Source of the DNA: Microvirga solisilvae
GTDB taxonomy: Bacteria; Pseudomonadota; Alphaproteobacteria; Rhizobiales; Beijerinckiaceae
Length of the DNA: 64,000 nt
Direction of reading: 5' to 3'
NCBI RefSeq assembly: GCF_022808595.1
Contig: NZ_JAKUCN010000001.1
Span: forward strand, 62,001 to 126,000
Positions 52,350-62,211 of this stretch are shown here, piece by piece. Numbering within the stretch: position 1 is the stretch's first letter; every line of letters starts with the position of its first letter. The position numbers and the translations under genes were made by a program. The notes under the pieces were generated by a model that was given only the letters and a program-made list of their open reading frames with translations, was not told the origin of the DNA and did no database searches.

Positions 52350-52658
52350 TTATTTGATCGCGTCGTAGATCGAGCCTGAGCATTGCGCGACGAAGATCAG
52401 GAGCAGGATACCGATGAACCACAGCCAGGAGCCGGATTTCTGCGGCTTCGCGGGGGCAGGGCTCGGGGTGGCTCTGGGTTCGAAAAGGGGAACGGGCGGA
52501 GCCGGCAGGCGTTCGATCAGCTCGGCCGATTGAGCCTGGACGCGGCCTTCCGTGCCGATGAACCGGAAATGCACGGGGATCCCGCCGACGAAGCCGACTT
52601 CCGCGGGCTCAATCGCGGAATCATGGCGGACCCACCAATATTCCGTGCGTTCGTTCAT
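52350..52658 (-). CDS. Unknown protein with C-terminal membrane anchor, 102 aa
   Basis: ATG 52658 (MNERTEYWWVRHDSAI) is picked for its GAGG site 6 bases upstream; the frame continues 24 codons further. A small N-terminal beta-like region is followed by a Pro-rich linker (APPVPLFEPRATPSPAPAKPQ) and a single hydrophobic helix, SWLWFIGILLLIFVAQCSGS, at the C-terminus. This tail-anchored layout puts the bulk in the cytoplasm. It is divergent from galE. No family recognised. Confidence 0.72.
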   Translation of the reverse strand: MNERTEYWWVRHDSAIEPAEVGFVGGIPVHFRFIGTEGRVQAQSAELIERLPAPPVPLFEPRATPSPAPAKPQKSGSWLWFIGILLLIFVAQCSGSIYDAIK

Positions 52659-52769
52659 GGTCAGCCTCATATAATCGACAGGGTACTCTGCCTGTTTTGA
52701 CAGCAGGTTGCGCTGGAAATCCAGAGCCATTCGCGTAACGATGGCGCAAGTAAGAGTTAAGGGAATCTC

Positions 52770-53762
52770 GTGAACGTTTTAGTGACTGGGGGAGCCGGCT
52801 ATATCGGCGGCCATATGGTACTGGCTCTGCGCGATGCGGGCCTCAAGCCTGTTGTGTTCGACAATTTGTCGACGGGCTTCCGCTGGTCGGTGCCGGAAGA
52901 CGTGCCGCTGGTGGTGGGCGACATCGGTGATTACGAACTCGTCCTGCAGACGCTGAAGAGCCATTCCATCGACGCGATCGTGCATTTCGCCGCCAAGCTC
53001 GTCGTGCCTGAGTCCATGCGCGATCCCCTGGGCTATTATCTCAACAACACGGTCAAGAGCCGCTCTCTTCTTGCCGCTGCGGTGGCGGCAGGTATCAAGA
53101 CATTCGTCTTTTCCTCGACCGCTGCCGTCTATGGCAACGCGTCCGAGAAAGCCCTGACGGAGGATGCGCCGCTTGCGCCGCTCTCGCCCTATGGCAGCTC
53201 CAAACAGCTGACCGAGGTGATGCTGCGCGATGTGGCTGCGGCGCATGACATGCGCTTCGTCACTATTCGCTATTTCAACGTGGCAGGCGCCGATCCCGCC
53301 ATGCGCCATGGCCAGTCCACTGCGAATGCGACCCACCTTATCAAGGTGGCGGTGCAGACGGCGCTGGGCATGCGCCCCTCGATGGACATCTACGGCACGG
53401 ATTATCCGACGCCGGACGGCACCTGCATCCGGGATTACATCCACGTGACGGATCTCATCGCGGCCCACATGCAGGCGCTCGATCACCTGCGGGGAGGTGG
53501 GGAGAGCCTCGTCGTGAATTGCGGTTATGGCCACGGCTATTCCGTCTCGGAAGTGGTCGAGACAGTACGCAAGGTTTCCGGGCGTCCGGTGGAGGCGCGC
53601 ATCGCCCCCCGCCGCGAGGGCGATCCGATGACCATCGTCGCGGACTCGACCCGCATCCGCTCCAAGCTCAATTGGCAGCCCCGTTACGATGATCTTGCGA
53701 CCATCGTGGAGCATACGCTGCGCTGGGAGACCATGCTGCGGGAGCGGAACCTGAAGCTCTGA
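52770..53762 (+). CDS. galE: UDP-glucose 4-epimerase
   Basis: 330 residues from GTG 52770 with AAGGGA upstream. Extended SDR motifs: NAD-binding GGAGYIGGHMVLAL, STAAVYGN, catalytic Y-x3-K in SPYGSSKQLTE, and IRYFNVAGADPAMRHGQ. DYPTPDGTCIRDYIHVTDL near the C-terminus is typical of GalE. Interconverts UDP-glucose and UDP-galactose for surface polysaccharides. Confidence 0.94.
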   Translation: MNVLVTGGAGYIGGHMVLALRDAGLKPVVFDNLSTGFRWSVPEDVPLVVGDIGDYELVLQTLKSHSIDAIVHFAAKLVVPESMRDPLGYYLNNTVKSRSLLAAAVAAGIKTFVFSSTAAVYGNASEKALTEDAPLAPLSPYGSSKQLTEVMLRDVAAAHDMRFVTIRYFNVAGADPAMRHGQSTANATHLIKVAVQTALGMRPSMDIYGTDYPTPDGTCIRDYIHVTDLIAAHMQALDHLRGGGESLVVNCGYGHGYSVSEVVETVRKVSGRPVEARIAPRREGDPMTIVADSTRIRSKLNWQPRYDDLATIVEHTLRWETMLRERNLKL

Positions 53763-53876
53763 CCGGAAAACGCGGGACAAGGCCGGCGTGATAAGAACAG
53801 GTTAAGAACCTCTGCCTCTAATACCCGGCGATGGCCTTAGCGATTCTGGGCCGGCCGAGAGGGAGAGGGATTGGAC

Positions 53877-54404
53877 ATGAACGCTGGCGCGACGAACGGA
53901 GTCCTGCTCCTCAACCGGCTGCTGCTTGCCGCCTGCTTCCTGCCGCCGGCCCTCGTGCGGCTTACAAACATTTCGGGCTTTGCCGCATCTCTGACGATGA
54001 AGGGCATTCCCTATGGGGATGTCGTGGCGGCGGCCATCGTGATCACCGAGATCGTGGCTCCGATAGCCCTCATCCTCGGCCTGGCGCCGCGCGTCAGCGC
54101 CTCGGCCCTGATCGCCGCGCTCGTCATCACCACCGGAGCCCTGCACCGATTCTGGGATTACGGCGGCCTGACCCGGGCCGGGGAGCAGGCTTTGTTCCTG
54201 GCCAATCTCGGCGTCCTGTCGGGTCTTCTGTTCTACATGCTCGTCGGCCCCGGCGCTTACAGCTGGCAGGGCTGGTGGCGTGGCATGGGGACGAAGAAGC
54301 CCGCCAAGAAGAAGCGGCAATCCCGCCCGCGTGCTGCCAAGCCCAAGCCGGCTCCGGTCCAGCCCATGGATGACGAGGACGACGACTACGCGAATGCCGC
54401 CTGA
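53877..54404 (+). CDS. DoxX family membrane protein with basic then acidic tail
   Basis: 175 residues from ATG 53877, preceded by GAGGGA with a 6-base spacer. Four hydrophobic segments (about 8-28, 48-68, 72-90 and 105-122) match DoxX. After residue 130 comes a strongly basic stretch (TKKPAKKKRQSRPRAAKPKP), then an acidic run (MDDEDDDYANAA). The tail is unlike plain DoxX proteins. Function unknown; some DoxX proteins act in redox or thiosulfate metabolism. Confidence 0.82.
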   Translation: MNAGATNGVLLLNRLLLAACFLPPALVRLTNISGFAASLTMKGIPYGDVVAAAIVITEIVAPIALILGLAPRVSASALIAALVITTGALHRFWDYGGLTRAGEQALFLANLGVLSGLLFYMLVGPGAYSWQGWWRGMGTKKPAKKKRQSRPRAAKPKPAPVQPMDDEDDDYANAA

Positions 54405-54563
54405 GGGCGCCGCGATTGAGACGTGCAAAGCCTCAGTTGATCCCTGGACGCGACTCGTTTTCGCCTGCAAGCTCCTGCCTTCATTAAGCCTCTAATCGAA
54501 GCCATAAGGCCGGACCGCTTTTTGCTGGCGGCATTTGTTGTTTATCGGGTTTGCAGTCGAGCC

Positions 54564-55652
54564 ATGCTCAAGAAGTCTTTGCGTTGCATTCTTGCTCTTG
54601 CGGCTATGACGGCCTGTGCTTTTCCGGCCGCCGCCCAGCAGCGCGCCTCCGATCCGCTGACGCGATTCCTGGATGGCGTCTTCCAGCCTAACCTGAGGCA
54701 GGGCGCGCCAGTTGAGCCGCAGCCGGCACAGGCTCCCCAGCAGACCGCCGAGCCTGCCCCTGCAGCGCCGGTGCCGGCAGCCCAGCCTCAACCGAAGCCC
54801 AAGCCGAAGGCTGCTGCCGCGAAGCCGAAGGCCCCCGCGACGCAGCAGGCTGCCCAGCCCAAGCCGCAACCTCAGCCTGTCGCCCAGCAAGCACCTAAGC
54901 CGGAGCCCGCACCGCAACCTGCTCCTGCTGAACCTGTGACGCAGGCCGCTCCTACGGCACCTGAACCTGTGCCCGCAAAAAGCGAGCCTGAGCCTCGAGT
55001 CGCTGCAACGCCCGAACCGGCTCCTGTGAAGGCGGCGGAGCCTCCGAAGCCCGCCAAATCCACGCCTGCCCAGGCGGCCAGCCCGACGCCGACTTCCGTT
55101 GCTGCGGCTGCAACGCCTGTCTCCCCGCCGAACCCGCCGTCTCCCGCGGCGGCGCTGGAGCGGGTGAACGCCTATTTCAACAGCATGGACACCATGTCCG
55201 CCTATTTCGTGCAGAAGAACCCCAACGGCCAGCAGGTGGAGGGCACGCTCTCCGTGCGCCGCCCGGGGCAGCTGCATTTCGCCTATGCGCCGCCGAGCAC
55301 GATGGAGATCGTCTCCGACGGGCGCAACGTGGCGATCCGGGACAAGAGGCTCGGCACCAACGACGTCTATCCCGTCAGCCAGACGCCCCTGAAATTCCTC
55401 GTGCAGGAGAACGTGAATCTCGCGCGGGACACCAAGGTCCGCGACGTGCAGATCGGCCGCGACGGCGTGATCACGGTGGCCTTCGACGACAGCGCCACCA
55501 TGGGCGGCACCTCCAAGATCACCCTGCGCTTCGACAGCCGCGCCAATGCGCTGAAGCAATGGACGGTCCTCGATTCCCAAGGTTATGAGACCACGGTGGT
55601 CCTCTCCGGCATCAACCTGGTGCAGCGCAAGAACGCTAATGCCGCCAACTGA
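54564..55652 (+). CDS. lolA: LolA-like outer-membrane lipoprotein carrier with long Pro/Ala-rich N-terminal region
   Basis: 362 residues. Signal peptide about 1-24 (cleaved after AAAQ). Residues about 45-190 are a low-complexity Pro/Ala/Gln/Lys/Glu stretch (QPKPKPKAAAAKPKAP, KPEPAPQPAPAEP). The LolA domain occupies about 195-362: LERVNAYFNSMDTMSAYFVQKNPNG, GTLSVRRPGQLHFAYAPPS, and a C-terminal KITLRFDSRANALKQWTVLDSQGYET. LolA proteins carry lipoproteins from LolCDE to LolB; alphaproteobacteria usually lack LolB. Typical LolA is about 200 residues, so the extension nearly doubles it. ATG 54564 is chosen because it begins the signal peptide. Confidence 0.88.
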   Translation: MLKKSLRCILALAAMTACAFPAAAQQRASDPLTRFLDGVFQPNLRQGAPVEPQPAQAPQQTAEPAPAAPVPAAQPQPKPKPKAAAAKPKAPATQQAAQPKPQPQPVAQQAPKPEPAPQPAPAEPVTQAAPTAPEPVPAKSEPEPRVAATPEPAPVKAAEPPKPAKSTPAQAASPTPTSVAAAATPVSPPNPPSPAAALERVNAYFNSMDTMSAYFVQKNPNGQQVEGTLSVRRPGQLHFAYAPPSTMEIVSDGRNVAIRDKRLGTNDVYPVSQTPLKFLVQENVNLARDTKVRDVQIGRDGVITVAFDDSATMGGTSKITLRFDSRANALKQWTVLDSQGYETTVVLSGINLVQRKNANAAN

Positions 55653-55754
55653 TCTGGTGGAAAGGCCTGTGTTTCCTGCGATTAGCCCTAGCCTCTGAGC
55701 GGATTCCGTCTAGAACTCGCCGGGCGGGAACTCGAACAGCGTTGGCAGGTGAGC

Positions 55755-56729
55755 ATGGTCGATCAAGCAGCCCTCAAGGCATATGCCGGTTACGTCCTCC
55801 AGGATGCGACCATCCCCGAACTGCCGAACCATTACCGGGGCAAGGTGCGCGACAATTACGACCTGCCCGACGGGCGGCGCATCATCATCGCCTCGGACCG
55901 TATCAGCGCCTTCGACATCAACCTCGCCTCCATTCCGCTCAAAGGCCAGGTGCTCACGCAGACCGCGCGCTTCTGGTTCGAGAATACGGCGGATATCTGC
56001 CCCAACCACATCATCGAATATCCCGATCCCAACGTGGCCGTGTGCAAGAAGCTCACGATCCTGCCCGTCGAGATCGTGGTGCGCGATTATCTCGCCGGTA
56101 CCACGGGCACCTCGATCCTCTCGCTCTACAAGCAGGGCCAGCGGGAGATGTACGGCATCACGTTGCCCGATGGCATGCGCGACAACCAGAAACTTCCGCA
56201 GACCATCATCACACCCACGACGAAGGCATTCCACGGCGGTCACGACGAGCCGCTGACCGCAGCCGAGATCGTGGAGCACAAGCTCCTCACGGCAGAGCAG
56301 TGGAAGACGGTTTCCGATTATGCGCTTGCGCTCTTCGCCAAGGGCCGCGAGATCGCCGCCGCACGCGGTCTCATCCTTGTCGACACGAAATACGAGTTCG
56401 GCATCGACGAGAACGGCACGATCATGATCGCCGACGAGATCCATACGCCCGACAGCAGCCGCTACTGGTTCGCCGAGAGCTATCCCGCACGCTTCGAGAA
56501 GGGCGAACGCCCCGAGAGCTTCGACAAGGATTTCGTGCGCAGCTGGGTTGTGGCGCGCTGCGATCCCTACAAGGATCCGATCCCCGAAATCCCCGCCGAC
56601 GTGATCCTCGAAACCTCGAAGGTCTATATCGACGCCTTCGAGCGCATCACCGGCCAGACTTTTGCGCTGCCGGATGCAGGCGTGCCGGTGCTAGAGCGCA
56701 TCTGTAAGAACTTGGCGCGCTATTTCTGA
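55755..56729 (+). CDS. purC: Phosphoribosylaminoimidazole-succinocarboxamide synthase
   Basis: De novo purine enzyme adding aspartate to CAIR. ATG 55755 ([12 protein letters not shown]) has AGG 5 bases upstream; a GTG two codons earlier is possible. Length 324, the longer eukaryote-like form also seen in proteobacteria. Motifs: [39 protein letters not shown], and [33 protein letters not shown]. Its 3' end overlaps the convergent DUF1622 gene by 10 bases. Confidence 0.95.
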   Translation: MVDQAALKAYAGYVLQDATIPELPNHYRGKVRDNYDLPDGRRIIIASDRISAFDINLASIPLKGQVLTQTARFWFENTADICPNHIIEYPDPNVAVCKKLTILPVEIVVRDYLAGTTGTSILSLYKQGQREMYGITLPDGMRDNQKLPQTIITPTTKAFHGGHDEPLTAAEIVEHKLLTAEQWKTVSDYALALFAKGREIAAARGLILVDTKYEFGIDENGTIMIADEIHTPDSSRYWFAESYPARFEKGERPESFDKDFVRSWVVARCDPYKDPIPEIPADVILETSKVYIDAFERITGQTFALPDAGVPVLERICKNLARYF

Positions 56730-57103
56730 ACTGCACTCGTATCGCTGGCCTCACCCTTATGCCGCTCCCACGGCCAACGTCCTTCAATCTCTACCTCGAG
56801 CGAGAAGCTCAAGAAGGTGCGGATGAGGATGATGCCGCCGAGGATGAGGAGGCTTTGGAGCGTGGGCTCGATGGCGACTGTGTTGATGATGTCGGCGGCC
56901 ACGAGGAATTCGAGACCGAGCAGGATCGCCCGTCCGAGATTGGAGCGGTAGAGGCTATAGGCCATGTCGCCGGAGCGGCCTTGGAGGATTTGCCACAGAA
57001 AGGCAGCCGTCGCGCCCAGGGCCCCGAGCACAATGATGGCGATGCCGCCGACTTCGATCAGGCGCGTCGTGAATCTGAGCGCCTGAGGGAACCAATAATC
57101 CAT
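56720..57103 (-). CDS. DUF1622 family membrane protein
   Basis: 127 residues from ATG 57103, which has AAGGA 6 bases upstream; a longer frame to 57124 lacks one. Three hydrophobic segments (about 15-40, 58-78 and 83-100) with [19 protein letters not shown], the conserved DUF1622 signature. The C-terminus ([12 protein letters not shown]) is charged. Function unknown. It ends inside the 3' end of purC. Confidence 0.88.
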   Translation of the reverse strand: MDYWFPQALRFTTRLIEVGGIAIIVLGALGATAAFLWQILQGRSGDMAYSLYRSNLGRAILLGLEFLVAADIINTVAIEPTLQSLLILGGIILIRTFLSFSLEVEIEGRWPWERHKGEASDTSAVQK

Positions 57104-57175
57104 GGATGATCCTTTGCAGAGCACATGGATATTGATTCATAGGTCAGGCGGCAGCAGCCTCCAGGGGGGCAGGGC

Positions 57176-57379
57176 TCAGGTGAAGCCGGGCTTGCTGGGA
57201 AGCCCGAGTCGCTTGAGCATCATCACCACAGGACAGAGGCCTGTAAACGATGCCTGGACGAGATGGGCTCCGAGAATTCCGGTAAGCCAGAGCCAGTTGA
57301 GATTGACGTAAACCGCAAGCAGGACGCTGACGATGATCAGTCCGCCAACGGTGAGAAGGATCGCGCGTTCGACAGTCAT
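57176..57379 (-). CDS. DUF2892 family inner-membrane protein, 67 aa
   Basis: ATG 57379 is fixed by GGAGG 7 bases upstream. Two hydrophobic segments (about 7-25 and 27-45) with NLNWLWLTGILGAHLVQASFTGLCPVVMMLKRLG. The C-P-x2-M-x3-R-L-G pattern after the second segment is the DUF2892 (YgaP-type) signature. In some proteins this domain is fused to rhodanese; here it stands alone. Confidence 0.88.
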   Translation of the reverse strand: MTVERAILLTVGGLIIVSVLLAVYVNLNWLWLTGILGAHLVQASFTGLCPVVMMLKRLGLPSKPGFT

Positions 57380-57430
57380 GGCCGTGCCTCCAGGAGAGAC
57401 ATGATCATCATACATCAAGCGGGGCCAATG

Positions 57431-57464
57431 AAAAAGAAAAGGGCCGGCGCAGGGCCGACCCTTT
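57431..57464 (-). terminator. Terminator of the second L,D-transpeptidase gene
   Basis: On the minus strand AAAGGGTCGGC pairs with GCCGGCCCTTTT (one G-U pair), followed by CTTTTTC. It lies 25 bases after the stop of the gene at 57489. Confidence 0.85.
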
Positions 57465-57488
57465 CGAATTCGTCCGGTACTGATCCGG

Positions 57489-58220
57489 TCAGTAGAACGC
57501 CACGCGTTCTCCGTCCTGCTCCACATCCCTGAACGGGGTGCCGCGCAGCACCACCACGGGCGAACCGACAGGAACACGGTTGTAGAGGTCGATCACGTCC
57601 TGGTTGAACATGCGGATGCAGCCGGAGGAGACGGACTCGCCGATGGACCATGGCTCCGTCGTGCCATGGATGCGGTACATGGTATCGACGCCGTTGTTGT
57701 AGAGGTAGAGCGCGCGGGCGCCCAGCGGGTTCTCGATGCCGCCCGCCATGCCGCCGGCCCATTTCGCGTTGCGCTCGGGCTCGCGCTTGATCATCGCGGC
57801 GGTGGGAGTCCAGCGGGGCCATTGAGCCTTGCGGCCGACGGTGGCGCGGCCTGCCCAGGCAAGGCCTTCCTTGCCGACGCCGATGCCGTAGCGGATCGCA
57901 CGGCCGCCCTCGCGCACGAGGTAGAGATAGCGGGACTGCGTATCGACCACGACGGTGCCGGGCTCCTCGCGGCCGTAATAGGCCACCTCGCGGCGCAGGA
58001 AGCGCGGATCCACCTCGGAGATATCCGTGGCCGGGAGCGGATGCATCTCGTCGGGGCGCTCGCCGTACATGGCCATGTAGGCCGGATCGATACGACGGAC
58101 GGCCTGCTGCGGCGGCGGAGCGGTCACGCAGGCGGCCAGCGCCATCGGAAGAAGGGCGAGGGCGCAGAAACGGATCACGTTTCTCAACGAAGACAATCTC
58201 AGGGCCGTAAGAGCAGACAT
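57489..58220 (-). CDS. L,D-transpeptidase, probable lipoprotein
   Basis: 243 residues. N-terminal signal with LLPMALAAC, a lipobox with Cys at about residue 31. The YkuD domain (about 90-235) has [29 protein letters not shown], and catalytic [35 protein letters not shown]. Paralogue of the enzyme at 17938-18525, differing by the lipid anchor. The roughly 257 bases upstream, up to 58477, contain no gene I can support. Confidence 0.92.
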   Translation of the reverse strand: MSALTALRLSSLRNVIRFCALALLPMALAACVTAPPPQQAVRRIDPAYMAMYGERPDEMHPLPATDISEVDPRFLRREVAYYGREEPGTVVVDTQSRYLYLVREGGRAIRYGIGVGKEGLAWAGRATVGRKAQWPRWTPTAAMIKREPERNAKWAGGMAGGIENPLGARALYLYNNGVDTMYRIHGTTEPWSIGESVSSGCIRMFNQDVIDLYNRVPVGSPVVVLRGTPFRDVEQDGERVAFY

Positions 58221-58477
58221 AAGTGGGAGGCTCGCAGTTTCTGGTTTTTCGTTTCTGCTGCCGCTATTTGGAACGGCAACGGTAATCTAACCAGGAGTTC
58301 ATAAGCTCGCTGGTGACCAGAAGGTGTTACCGACATGGCAGAAATGTGGCTAGGCAAAGCTGTGTTCAAAAGGACACAATGATGTGATGGACTTGAAGCT
58401 GTTCTCCCTCCATGGGTACAACGGCCAAGCCCGCCCCTGGAGGTTGTGATCGCCTCCGATCATCACGAGTTTTTGAC

Positions 58478-59056
58478 ATGCAGCCCATCTCCATTTCGCT
58501 CCTGACCGTTTGTGGCATCTCCGAACTGCCGGAGCAGAAGGAGAGGGCGGTCACACATGTGCTCTCGATTCTCGATCCGGATCATCCCGATCCGGAAGCC
58601 TTCGGCACTTACGCTTCTCATCACCGCACGATCCTGCGCTTCCACGACATCATCAATCCTATCGAAGGCATGATCCTGCCGCGGGCCGAGCATGTGGAAT
58701 CCGTGCTGCGTTTCGGCGACGAGGTGGCGGCAGGCAAAGCCGGACGCACGGAGGGCCATCTTCTCGTCCATTGCCACATGGGCGTGTCGCGCTCGACGGC
58801 GGCGATGCTGACACTCATGGCGCAGACCTATCCGGACGAGAGCGAGGACAACCTGTTCCTGCGCCTTGCCGAGATCAGGCCGCAGGCTTGGCCCAACTCG
58901 CTCATGATCGGCTTCGCGGATGATCTTCTCTCCCGCAAGGGACGTCTCGTCGAAGGCTTGCGCCGGCATTACGGACGCCAAATTCAGCGCCAGCCCGAAC
59001 TCGCACGCTGGATGGGCGAACTCGGTCGCAGCCGCGAAGTGGAGATGGCCGTTTAA
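58478..59056 (+). CDS. Tyrosine/dual-specificity phosphatase family protein
   Basis: 192 residues from ATG 58478 (MQPISISLLTVCGISELPEQ); a start at 58412 is in frame. The active-site loop is VHCHMGVSRSTAAML, fitting the C-x5-R pattern of cysteine-dependent phosphatases, and the upstream ILRFHDI could supply the general-acid Asp. It belongs to the tyrosine phosphatase group common in rhizobia. Substrate unknown. Its stop abuts the convergent cueR stop. Confidence 0.88.
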   Translation: MQPISISLLTVCGISELPEQKERAVTHVLSILDPDHPDPEAFGTYASHHRTILRFHDIINPIEGMILPRAEHVESVLRFGDEVAAGKAGRTEGHLLVHCHMGVSRSTAAMLTLMAQTYPDESEDNLFLRLAEIRPQAWPNSLMIGFADDLLSRKGRLVEGLRRHYGRQIQRQPELARWMGELGRSREVEMAV

Positions 59057-59503
59057 TCAGGCCTTTCCCAGCGCCCCGAACTTCGCATCCGTCTTGGTGT
59101 GAACGGGCAGCGGCTCGTCGCTCGCAAGCTCTTCCAAAATCGGGCAATGAGGGCGTGAATCGCCACAGCAATTCTCCGCGAGATGCCTGAGGGTCGAGGC
59201 CATTTCCTGCAATTCGCGGATCTTGCGTTCGAGCACGCTCACATGATCGAGTGCGATCGTCTTCACGTCCTTGCTCGCACGCTCGCGGTCACGCCACAGC
59301 GAGACAAGATCGGCGATTTGCTCGACAGAGAAGCCGAGATCGCGCGAGCGGCGGATGAAGCGCAATGTATGCACATCGTGATCCGAATAGACGCGGTATC
59401 CCGCTTCCGTGCGCAATGTCTTCGGAATGAGCCCGATGGATTCGTAGTAGCGGATCATCTTGGCGGAAACGCCGGAGGCTGTTGCTGCCTGTCCGATATT
59501 CAT
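59057..59503 (-). CDS. cueR: CueR, Cu(I)-responsive MerR-family activator
   Basis: 148 residues. N-terminal winged [30 protein letters not shown], long dimerisation helix, and a C-terminal metal loop with C112 and C120 ([13 protein letters not shown]), the same residue numbers as the Cu(I) ligands in E. coli CueR. Overlaps copA by 4 bases as the second gene of copA-cueR, so it is expressed from the copper promoter that it controls. Confidence 0.95.
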   Translation of the reverse strand: MNIGQAATASGVSAKMIRYYESIGLIPKTLRTEAGYRVYSDHDVHTLRFIRRSRDLGFSVEQIADLVSLWRDRERASKDVKTIALDHVSVLERKIRELQEMASTLRHLAENCCGDSRPHCPILEELASDEPLPVHTKTDAKFGALGKA

Positions 59504-62031
59504 GCCACACCTTCTGCAGTTTGGACGGCAGGAGCAATCTCCTGCCGTGTATCGATGGGAGCCTTGAAGCGGCGAAGACGCAGGGCATTGCCGACGACGA
59601 ACACGCTGGACAACGCCATAGCCGCGGCCGCCACGATGGGCGAGAGCAGGGTGCCGTTGACGGGATAAAGCACGCCCGCCGCGACCGGGATCAGCACCAC
59701 GTTATAGGCGAAGGCCCAGAACAGGTTTTCTCCGATATTGCGGATCGTCGCTTTCGAGAGGCCGATCGCATTCACCACACCGCGTACGTCGCCGGACATG
59801 AGCACCACGTCGGCGCTTTCGATGGCGATGTCAGTGCCCGTGCCGATGGCGAGGCCGATATCGGCCTCGGCAAGCGCCGGAGCATCGTTGATGCCGTCGC
59901 CGACGAAGGCGATCTTGCCGTGCGTTTGGCGCAACTGCTTCACCACCTCGACCTTGCCCTCGGGCAGAACCTCCGCCACCACTTCGTCGATGCCGATGCG
60001 TCGTGCGATGGCTTCCGCCGTCCTGCGATTGTCGCCGGTAATCATCGCGACCTTCAGGCCTAGGCGATGCAGTGCCGCGATTGCTTCAGGCGTCGAAGGC
60101 TTGATCGGATCAGCGACGGCGACGATGGCAGCGAGCTTGCCGTCGATGGCGGCATAGAGCGGGCTCTTGCCTTCTTCACCGAGGCGCGTCGCCGTGTCGG
60201 CGAAGATGCCCACATCGAGGCCGAGCTTCTGCATGAAGCGATCCGCACCCACATCCACCTTGCGCCCTTCCACCGTGGCGGAGACACCAAAGCCGGGTAC
60301 GGCTTCGAAGCTATCGGTCGCGGGCAGAACGACACCCTGACGCTCCGCCGCCGCAACGATGGCCTGCGCAATCGGATGTTCCGATCGCGCCTCGACGGCT
60401 GCGACGAGTTTCAGTGTCTCGGCTTCTGTAAAACCGTCGGCGGTGACGAAATCCGTTAGGTCGGGACGGCCTTGCGTGAGCGTGCCGGTCTTGTCGAGAG
60501 CGACGACGCCGATTTCCTTCAGGCTCTGCAGCGCTTCGCCCTGACGGAACAAAACGCCGAGTTCCGCCGCGCGCCCGGTACCGACCATGATCGAGGTGGG
60601 CGTCGCCAATCCCATGGCACAGGGACAAGCGATGATGAGCACGGCGACCGCATTGACCAACGCGAAAGTCGCAGCCGGTTCAGGTCCGAAGATCAGCCAG
60701 ACAAGGAAAGTCAAAGCCGCCGCAGCCATGACGGCAGGCACAAACCACGTGGTGATTCTGTCGACCATAGCCTGGATCGGCAGCTTCGAGCCTTGCGCCT
60801 GCTCGACCATGCGGATGATCTGAGAGAGCACCGTATCGGCGCCGATGCGCGTGGCGCGGAAGGTGAAGCCGCCTGTCTTGTTGATCGTGCCGCCGACCAC
60901 TTCGGAACCTTGCGCTTTCTGCACGGGCACGGGCTCGCCGGTGATCATGGATTCATCGACATAAGAGGAGCCTTCCACCACCTCGCCATCGACCGGCACT
61001 TTCTCGCCGGGGCGCACCTGCACGATGTCGCCGATCTGTACCTGATCGAGCGTAATCTCCATCGCTTCGCCATCGCGCATGACGCGTGCGGTTTTCGGCG
61101 CAAGTCCAATGAGGCGCTTGATCGCTTCCGACGTACGGCCTTTGGCCTTCGCTTCCAGGAAGCGCCCGAGCAGGATCAGCGTGACGATCACGGCGGCGGC
61201 TTCGTAATACACATTGAGCATGGAAGCCGGCAGCAGCGTCGGCAGGAACGTTGCGACGACGGAATAAGCGTAGGCCGCGCTCGTGCCGAGCACCACGAGG
61301 GAATTCATGTCGGGCGCCCAGCGAAGGAGGGCAGGAACGCCTTTCCTGAAGAAGCGCAGGCCCGGCCCGAACAGCACGAGCGTGGTGAGTGCGAATTGCA
61401 GATACCAACTCGTCTGGTGGCCCAAGGTGTTCATCACCCAATCGTGGATCGCGGGAATGAGGTGCGAGCCCATCTCCACCACGAAAACGGGCAGGGTGAG
61501 GATGGCCGCCAACATGAGCGAGCGGCGCAGGCCCGCGATCTCGGCTTCGCGGGCAGCACGCTCGCGGTCCGTCTGATCGGCATCCTGGCGGATCTCCTTG
61601 GCCGCGTAGCCCGTGGCATCGACCGCCTCGACCATCCGGCCGACCGTATCCGCGCCGCCGATATATTGAACCGAAGCCCGTTCCGTGGCGAGGTTCACAT
61701 GGGCCTCCACGACGCCGGGCACGCGCTTGAGCGCCTTTTCCACCCGCGCCACGCAGGAGGCGCAGGTCATGCCGTCGATCTTCAGGTCCACATGGCTCCC
61801 GGCCGGCTCATAGCCTGCCGCGCGGATCGCCTCGACGACCGCATGAGGATCGGCCTTGTCCGGCGCGAAGGAGACATGCGCCCGCTCCGTTGCCAGATTG
61901 ACGTTCGCGGCGGTCACTCCCTCGACCGCCTTGATGGCTTTCTCGACGCGCCCGACGCAGGAGGCGCAGCTCATGCCCTGCACGGGAATGTCGAAGCTGT
62001 TGCCGGAGGTTGTGCGATCTGTGGCGGCCAT
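59500..62031 (-). CDS. copA: Cu(I)-exporting P1B-type ATPase
   Basis: 843 residues. Two N-terminal heavy-metal-associated domains: C22-A-S-C25 in [12 protein letters not shown] and C90-A-S-C93 in [12 protein letters not shown]. Eight hydrophobic segments with the ion-path [13 protein letters not shown]. Actuator MITGEPVPV, phosphorylation [12 protein letters not shown], nucleotide domain HP in [11 protein letters not shown], and hinge [11 protein letters not shown]. All expected Cu-ATPase features are intact. Preceded by a CueR-type promoter and followed by cueR. Confidence 0.97.
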   Translation of the reverse strand: MAATDRTTSGNSFDIPVQGMSCASCVGRVEKAIKAVEGVTAANVNLATERAHVSFAPDKADPHAVVEAIRAAGYEPAGSHVDLKIDGMTCASCVARVEKALKRVPGVVEAHVNLATERASVQYIGGADTVGRMVEAVDATGYAAKEIRQDADQTDRERAAREAEIAGLRRSLMLAAILTLPVFVVEMGSHLIPAIHDWVMNTLGHQTSWYLQFALTTLVLFGPGLRFFRKGVPALLRWAPDMNSLVVLGTSAAYAYSVVATFLPTLLPASMLNVYYEAAAVIVTLILLGRFLEAKAKGRTSEAIKRLIGLAPKTARVMRDGEAMEITLDQVQIGDIVQVRPGEKVPVDGEVVEGSSYVDESMITGEPVPVQKAQGSEVVGGTINKTGGFTFRATRIGADTVLSQIIRMVEQAQGSKLPIQAMVDRITTWFVPAVMAAAALTFLVWLIFGPEPAATFALVNAVAVLIIACPCAMGLATPTSIMVGTGRAAELGVLFRQGEALQSLKEIGVVALDKTGTLTQGRPDLTDFVTADGFTEAETLKLVAAVEARSEHPIAQAIVAAAERQGVVLPATDSFEAVPGFGVSATVEGRKVDVGADRFMQKLGLDVGIFADTATRLGEEGKSPLYAAIDGKLAAIVAVADPIKPSTPEAIAALHRLGLKVAMITGDNRRTAEAIARRIGIDEVVAEVLPEGKVEVVKQLRQTHGKIAFVGDGINDAPALAEADIGLAIGTGTDIAIESADVVLMSGDVRGVVNAIGLSKATIRNIGENLFWAFAYNVVLIPVAAGVLYPVNGTLLSPIVAAAAMALSSVFVVGNALRLRRFKAPIDTRQEIAPAVQTAEGVA

Positions 62032-62063
62032 CTTGAATCTCCTGATCCATCATATGGTGTCAG

Positions 62064-62094
62064 GGTGTAATCCTTCCAATCATGGGAAGGTCAA
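62064..62094 (-). promoter_or_regulatory. CueR-controlled promoter of copA-cueR
   Basis: On the minus strand: -35 TTGACC (62094-62089), a 19-bp spacer holding the dyad CCTTCC-N7-GGAAGG (62090-62072), then -10 TACACC (62069-62064). The over-long spacer and centred dyad are the hallmarks of MerR/CueR promoters that need DNA distortion by the metal-bound activator. Confidence 0.9.
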
Positions 62095-62211
62095 GCGACC
62101 TTTTGATGATTGCGTGCGGCCGGAACCATGGCCGATGATGGGTCATTGATCCGACACGTTTGCACCATAGGTCGCGGGGCAACCTGCCGCCGCACGGTCC
62201 ATTCGAAGGCC

